A DNA stretch of 8,839 nucleotides. Source: JAPLLS01 sp041309145. GTDB lineage: Bacteria; Omnitrophota; Gorgyraeia; Gygaellales; Profunditerraquicolaceae. Made by a program: the position numbers and the translations under genes. The notes beneath the pieces were generated by a model, which ran no database searches, had not been told where the DNA came from, and saw nothing but the letters and a program-made list of their open reading frames with translations. The stretch lies in contig JBFZAG010000165.1 of assembly GCA_041309145.1 (NCBI GenBank), positions 1-8,839 on the forward strand, in the 5' to 3' direction. Positions 6,438 through 8,839 of the stretch are shown one piece after another. Every line of letters begins with the position of its first letter. Position 1 is the stretch's first letter.

Positions 6438-6529
6438 TGGCGGAGAGGCTGGGATTTGAACCCAGGGTCCAGGTTTCCCCAGACAACTCATTAGCAGTGA
6501 GTTGCATTCGACCGCTCTGCCACCTCTCC
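6438..6529 (-). tRNA. tRNA-Ser (anticodon GCU)
   Basis: 92 bases including an encoded CCA (6438-6440). The acceptor GGAGAGG (6523-6529) pairs with CCTCTCC (6442-6448), with G as discriminator. The anticodon loop CTGCTAA places GCT at 6493-6495, reading AGC and AGU serine codons. The long variable arm (GTCTGGGGAAACCTGGAC region) and GGTTCAAATCC T-arm fit a class II tRNA-Ser. It lies 52 bases after the tadA stop. No convincing own promoter was found in that gap, so it may be processed from a tadA transcript. Confidence 0.97.
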
Positions 6530-6581
6530 CAAACTTATAATCTTGGTTAATTCCCTGCCGAAAAGGCAAGTTTGATCCTGA

Positions 6582-7046
6582 TTATTTAAGTTTTGCGCGC
6601 TTAGACCGGAAAAACTCCTTTAAAAAACCCGCGCACTCCTCTTTCAGCAGTCCTTTTGCGACTTTAACCCGGTGATTCAGCTTTTTATGGCTTATAATAT
6701 TGGCTATTGAGCCGCAGGCTCCGGTCTTAGGGTCATCCGCGCCATAAAAAAGGCTTTTCACCCTTGCCAGGACCATAGCTCCGGCGCACATACTGCAAGG
6801 TTCAATTGTAACATACACCGCAGCCTCGTTCAACCACTTTGAATCCAGCGAGCTTGCCGCCGAAGTCAAAGCCAGCATCTCGGCATGAGCGGTAGGGTCC
6901 TTAAGCATTTCCACCTGATTATGGCCGCGGCCGATGATCTTGCCCTGATGCACGATCACGCATCCGACCGGCACCTCATCCTTGCTTAAGGCCTTGCGCG
7001 CTTCCTTCAAAGCCTCCCGCATATAAATCTCATGCAATTTGTCCAC
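6582..7046 (-). CDS. tadA: tRNA-specific adenosine-34 deaminase TadA
   Basis: 154 residues, normal for TadA. It deaminates A34 of tRNA-Arg(ACG) to inosine so that one tRNA reads CGU, CGC and CGA. Seen: MREALKEARKAL near the start, DEVPVGCVIV at 23-32, the zinc/catalytic motif HAE at 54-56 (DPTAHAEMLAL) and PCSMCAGAM at 83-91 with zinc-binding Cys84 and Cys87. Guanine deaminases and other relatives share the fold, but EPCSMCAGAMVLARV and the adjacent substrate tRNA favour TadA. The start is uncertain: the GTG at 7044-7046 gives the usual short N-terminal extension; TTG or ATG codons 9 to 24 bases later are possible, and none has a good Shine-Dalgarno sequence. tRNA-Arg(ACG) is 120 bases upstream on the same strand and tRNA-Ser 52 bases downstream. 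Confidence 0.93.
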   Translation of the reverse strand: MDKLHEIYMREALKEARKALSKDEVPVGCVIVHQGKIIGRGHNQVEMLKDPTAHAEMLALTSAASSLDSKWLNEAAVYVTIEPCSMCAGAMVLARVKSLFYGADDPKTGACGSIANIISHKKLNHRVKVAKGLLKEECAGFLKEFFRSKRAKLK

Positions 7047-7061
7047 TAGTCTACATTTGAC

Positions 7062-7112
7062 CCAGTACAACCGCGTAGGTTGCCGTACCGGCAACCTACG
7101 CGGTTGTACTGG
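7062..7112. repeat. Perfect 24-bp inverted repeat before tadA
   Basis: Arms 7062-7085 and 7089-7112 are perfectly complementary with a 3-base loop; the arm begins CCAGTACAACCGCGTAGG. It is not a canonical terminator in either direction: no T-run follows on the minus strand, and on the plus strand it is followed by A. In a transcript from tRNA-Arg into tadA it would be a very stable hairpin ending 15 bases before the tadA GTG, able to affect processing or translation. Confidence 0.85.
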
Positions 7113-7115
7113 AAA

Positions 7116-7175
7116 AACTTGGTGCGCCCAGCCCCTTCCAGGGACGGGCCGCGATCATGAACTTAGTGCGCCCAG
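7116..7175. repeat. Duplicated 3' end of tRNA-Arg
   Basis: AACTTGGTGCGCCCAG (7116-7131) and AACTTAGTGCGCCCAG (7160-7175) match at 15 of 16 bases, 44 bases apart. Read on the minus strand, the outer copy is TGGGCGCACCA, a tRNA 3' end with encoded CCA, while the copy that belongs to the intact tRNA reads TGGGCGCACTA. The 28 bases between them are GC-rich and can form an imperfect hairpin. Confidence 0.75.
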
Positions 7176-7240
7176 TTGGAATCGAACCAACAACAACCAG
7201 CTCCGTAGGCTGATGCTCTATCCAATTGAGCTATGGGCGC
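7167..7240 (-). tRNA. tRNA-Arg (anticodon ACG)
   Basis: 74 bases without CCA. The acceptor GCGCCCA (7234-7240) pairs with TGGGCGC (7168-7174), with A as discriminator. The D-arm GCTCAATTGGATAGAGC and T-arm GTTGGTTCGATTCCAAC are standard. The anticodon loop CTACGGA carries ACG at 7204-7206, the substrate in which TadA makes inosine. The base after the discriminator reads CTA instead of CCA; a CCA-bearing copy of the 3' end lies 44 bases further. The promoter is about 120 bases upstream, unusually far, because of an insertion. Confidence 0.97.
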
Positions 7241-7344
7241 AGTAATCTTTTTGTCATCCATAGCTCAAGTTCCTCAAAAGCAACGAGAAGGCCGCAGGCC
7301 TTCGAAGTCCCGCGAGCTTTTCGCGGGATTGAGCTATGGGCGCA
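7225..7344. repeat. 17-bp direct repeats of the tRNA-Arg 5' end bounding an 86-bp hairpin insert
   Basis: ATTGAGCTATGGGCGCA occurs exactly at 7225-7241 (the tRNA 5' end) and again at 7328-7344. Between them (7242-7327) are two hairpins: GAAGGCC-gca-GGCCTTC (7287-7303) and TCCCGCGA-gcttt-TCGCGGGA (7308-7328). CCATAGCTCAA at 7258-7268 is an inverted copy of the same tRNA segment and pairs with 7329-7339. The layout is that of a small non-coding insertion that duplicated, and so preserved, the tRNA 5' end. There is no coding capacity in it. Confidence 0.75.
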
Positions 7345-7369
7345 AAGATTTAGCGGATTTGAAGATTTG

Positions 7370-7398
7370 ATTATACCTGAGTTTTGCGGTGATGTAAA
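7370..7398 (-). promoter_or_regulatory. Promoter of tRNA-Arg (and probably tadA)
   Basis: On the minus strand TTTACA (7393-7398) is followed after exactly 17 bases by a perfect TATAAT (7370-7375). Transcription would start near 7363. This is about 20 bases before the duplicated tRNA 5' fragment (7343) but about 123 bases before the functional tRNA 5' end (7240). No other good promoter lies before tadA. Confidence 0.8.
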
Positions 7399-7435
7399 GC
7401 GGCAAAATTCGTCTCTCTGCTACTTCAAGTAAAAA

Positions 7436-7861
7436 TCAGCCTCCCATACCCGGGTAGATATTGGTATAAGAACAATCCGGGGGAAATTCGACTTCCCTCC
7501 AGCTATCCACAACACAATGATGATCCGGAATTACGGAAACAACCCACAAGCCGGTTTCTTTTTTAAAAACCGCGAGAAATTTACTGCTGCTGCATTTTAT
7601 ATTCCCTAATTCCATAGAATCGTATTTCCGGGTGTATTCTTTTATTACCGGAAGCGCTTTTGCATAGCGGATCGCTTCATTTTCATTGTTAATCGGGATC
7701 TTAATATTATTTTCTTTAATAATTGCCTTGCTGTCTTTTATCACCTCAATAGGGGCAGATCGGGAGTCTTGAGCGTAACACAATGATAAACAAGCTAATA
7801 ATAAATTAGCGCCAATAAGCACTTTTATGATAGAAACATACTTCCCTTTTTTAGAAAACAT
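7436..7861 (-). CDS. Small exported protein of unknown function
   Basis: 141 residues, not recognised. The ATG at 7859-7861 opens a signal peptide: MFSKKGKYVS, a hydrophobic run at about 11-28 and a likely cleavage near CYAQDS at 28-33; LLAC at 21-24 gives a weak chance of lipidation. The mature part has an Asn/Ile/Lys-rich segment (about 40-62), EAIRYAKALPVIKEY at 62-76, then a C-terminal region with three cysteines (90, 116, 130), GLWVVSVIPDHHC at 104-116 and a final YPGMGG. The Shine-Dalgarno sequence is weak (GAAGGG, about 15 bases upstream). It follows the S74-domain gene by 19 bases, suggesting cotranscription. It is visibly richer in A and T than its neighbours: the 60 bases from 7681 contain 15 G or C, against 35 in the 60 bases from 8281, which may mean separate origin. 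Confidence 0.75.
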   Translation of the reverse strand: MFSKKGKYVSIIKVLIGANLLLACLSLCYAQDSRSAPIEVIKDSKAIIKENNIKIPINNENEAIRYAKALPVIKEYTRKYDSMELGNIKCSSSKFLAVFKKETGLWVVSVIPDHHCVVDSWREVEFPPDCSYTNIYPGMGG

Positions 7862-7880
7862 ACAGTAAAACCAAACCCTT

Positions 7881-8839
7881 CTATTTTCCTGCTCTCTTTT
7901 TAACAAGCCGGCCTTTAAGCTCTTCGATCTCCCGGCCGAGCTCTTCCAGCCGCTGCTCCTGCCTGACGGCTTTGGCCAGCAAAGCTTTGACCCCGGCCAG
8001 GGAAACTCCGATCGTGTCAGTAAGATGCAACTGGTCTTCCCGGGAACCGGTTTGAAAAAGACGGTAAAAATCTTCGGCGATCGGGCCGATATGTCCGGCT
8101 TTATCCCAGGATTTATATTTCCAGCGGGAAACTTCCAGCTGGTCGATCTTTTGCAAGATCTCATCGGGATTCAGCTTAACAAAATTTGCTTTTAATTTCC
8201 GGCTGGAAGGACAGACAATACCGGCTTTCCATTTACCCAAATGATCCCACAATCTTATTTGCGTTTTCCAAGTGTCAATTCTACCGCCGGGGCCGAGACC
8301 AGTGGAATCATAGGCCATCCACCACATGCCTCTTTTCACATCAGTCGGATCTAATGCCGCCGGTCTTATCGGCCTAATGCACATTTTTGCGCCTTCGGAA
8401 TTAATCGACCCGTCGTAACGCGTGTAAGGATCATTCCACCAATAACCGTCTTTGCCGTACATGCCGAAGGTTAAATAAATTCTATCCCTCCAGGGAACAA
8501 TATTAAAAGTACCGCTCTTCTTCTGGCCGACGACTGTGCTGATCATCCCTCTGACCATCAGCGGCCCGGTCAATTCCTCATTGTTTTCCACATGCAAAGT
8601 GGCTAAAGGAGCGGTAGTCCCGATGCCGACCCGGGGATCAGGAGGCTGGGAATTGACCAGGCGCATTACCTCCGACTCCTCCTCCCAAAAACCTCCGATA
8701 TTGAACCTGATATGCCGGGTTAAGTTGCCTGTTGCGAATTCGAGGTTTCCGGGGGGAGATTTAGGAACCAGTATTACTGAGGTTGCGTTCATGTAGGGCC
8801 GCCAGTTATTAGGAGGATAAAGATTAAAATGCAATTTTT
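7881..8839 (-). CDS. Tail-fibre-like protein with C-terminal Peptidase_S74 chaperone domain (5' end missing)
   Basis: The frame is open to the right edge, so only about the last 318 residues are seen; the first in-frame start codon, a TTG at 8832-8834, is probably internal. Around residue 68 (from that TTG) is RVGIGTTAPLATLHV, the short motif often found in multiples in such proteins. Residues about 100-205 are Trp/Gly/Tyr-rich beta-type sequence. From about 210 comes the S74 (intramolecular chaperone) domain: SSRKLKANF with the expected self-cleavage serine, VSRWKYK, GHIGPIAEDFYRLF at 248-261 and GVSLAGVKALLAKAV at 276-290, then a coiled coil to residue 310. In phage tail spikes and bacterial surface fibres this domain helps trimer folding and then cuts itself off. 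Whether this is a surface protein of the host or a prophage relic cannot be told; no other phage gene is in the window. Confidence 0.85.
   Translation of the reverse strand, partial: KLHFNLYPPNNWRPYMNATSVILVPKSPPGNLEFATGNLTRHIRFNIGGFWEEESEVMRLVNSQPPDPRVGIGTTAPLATLHVENNEELTGPLMVRGMISTVVGQKKSGTFNIVPWRDRIYLTFGMYGKDGYWWNDPYTRYDGSINSEGAKMCIRPIRPAALDPTDVKRGMWWMAYDSTGLGPGGRIDTWKTQIRLWDHLGKWKAGIVCPSSRKLKANFVKLNPDEILQKIDQLEVSRWKYKSWDKAGHIGPIAEDFYRLFQTGSREDQLHLTDTIGVSLAGVKALLAKAVRQEQRLEELGREIEELKGRLVKKRAGK

Noticed and set aside
6324..6569. 81-codon open frame over the tRNA-Ser
   Set aside because: It reads through the whole tRNA and the palindrome; both features fully explain the sequence.
6530..6581. 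Own promoter for tRNA-Ser (TATAAG at about 6533-6538)
   Set aside because: It is only 4 bases from the tRNA 5' end, and no -35 box lies at 16-18 bases from it.
7380..7435. Terminator after the small exported protein (TTTTGC/GCAAAA)
   Set aside because: The stem is only 6 bp with a long loop, has no T-run and overlaps the -35 box of the tRNA-Arg promoter.
7862..8164. N-terminal extension of the small exported protein up to 8164
   Set aside because: It overlaps the S74 domain in another frame, is Ser/Lys/Pro-rich shadow sequence, and would place the signal peptide in the middle.
1..8839. CRISPR array, transposase or integrase gene
   Set aside because: No regularly spaced repeats and no reading frame with transposase or integrase motifs; the repeats present are palindromes and tRNA-derived duplications.

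Overview
The window is a compact piece of bacterial chromosome in which every supported gene lies on the minus strand, so it reads from right to left. It suggests a motile, chemotactic, mid-GC bacterium. The mix of an S74-type tail-fibre-like protein, GGGGACAG palindromes and small GC hairpins recalls uncultivated lineages such as Omnitrophota, but that is an impression only: no sequence here fixes the phylum.

Right end (8839 to 7436): the 3' part of a gene with a C-terminal Peptidase_S74 (endosialidase-type chaperone) domain, followed 19 bases later by a small AT-rich gene for an exported protein of unknown function. Then (7398 to 6438) comes a tRNA and tRNA-editing block: a strong sigma70-type promoter, a 103-bp insertion that duplicates the first 17 bases of the tRNA region, tRNA-Arg(ACG), a short duplication of the tRNA 3' end, a perfect 24-bp hairpin, tadA, and tRNA-Ser(GCU). 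TadA is the deaminase that converts A34 of tRNA-Arg(ACG) to inosine, so enzyme and substrate sit side by side.

Centre (6433 to 2857): a 28-bp GGGGACAG palindrome, then a chemotaxis operon with its own promoter and about 100 bases of leader RNA ending in an intrinsic terminator just before the first gene. Its genes are cheW (TTG start), a 721-residue methyl-accepting chemotaxis protein and a free-standing exported Cache-domain protein. A 15-bp-stem terminator closes the operon. CheW would couple the receptor array to a CheA encoded elsewhere; the Cache protein may be an accessory periplasmic sensor.

Left end (2826 to 1): a near-consensus promoter drives dnaX (clamp-loader subunit), which overlaps recR by 8 bases, followed 6 bases later by an ABC-F ATPase gene that runs off the left edge. 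The usual ybaB/ebfC gene between dnaX and recR is missing.

Most unusual parts: the tRNA-Arg locus, where short hairpin-bearing insertions flank the tRNA and copy its ends, and the terminator-containing leader of the chemotaxis operon.
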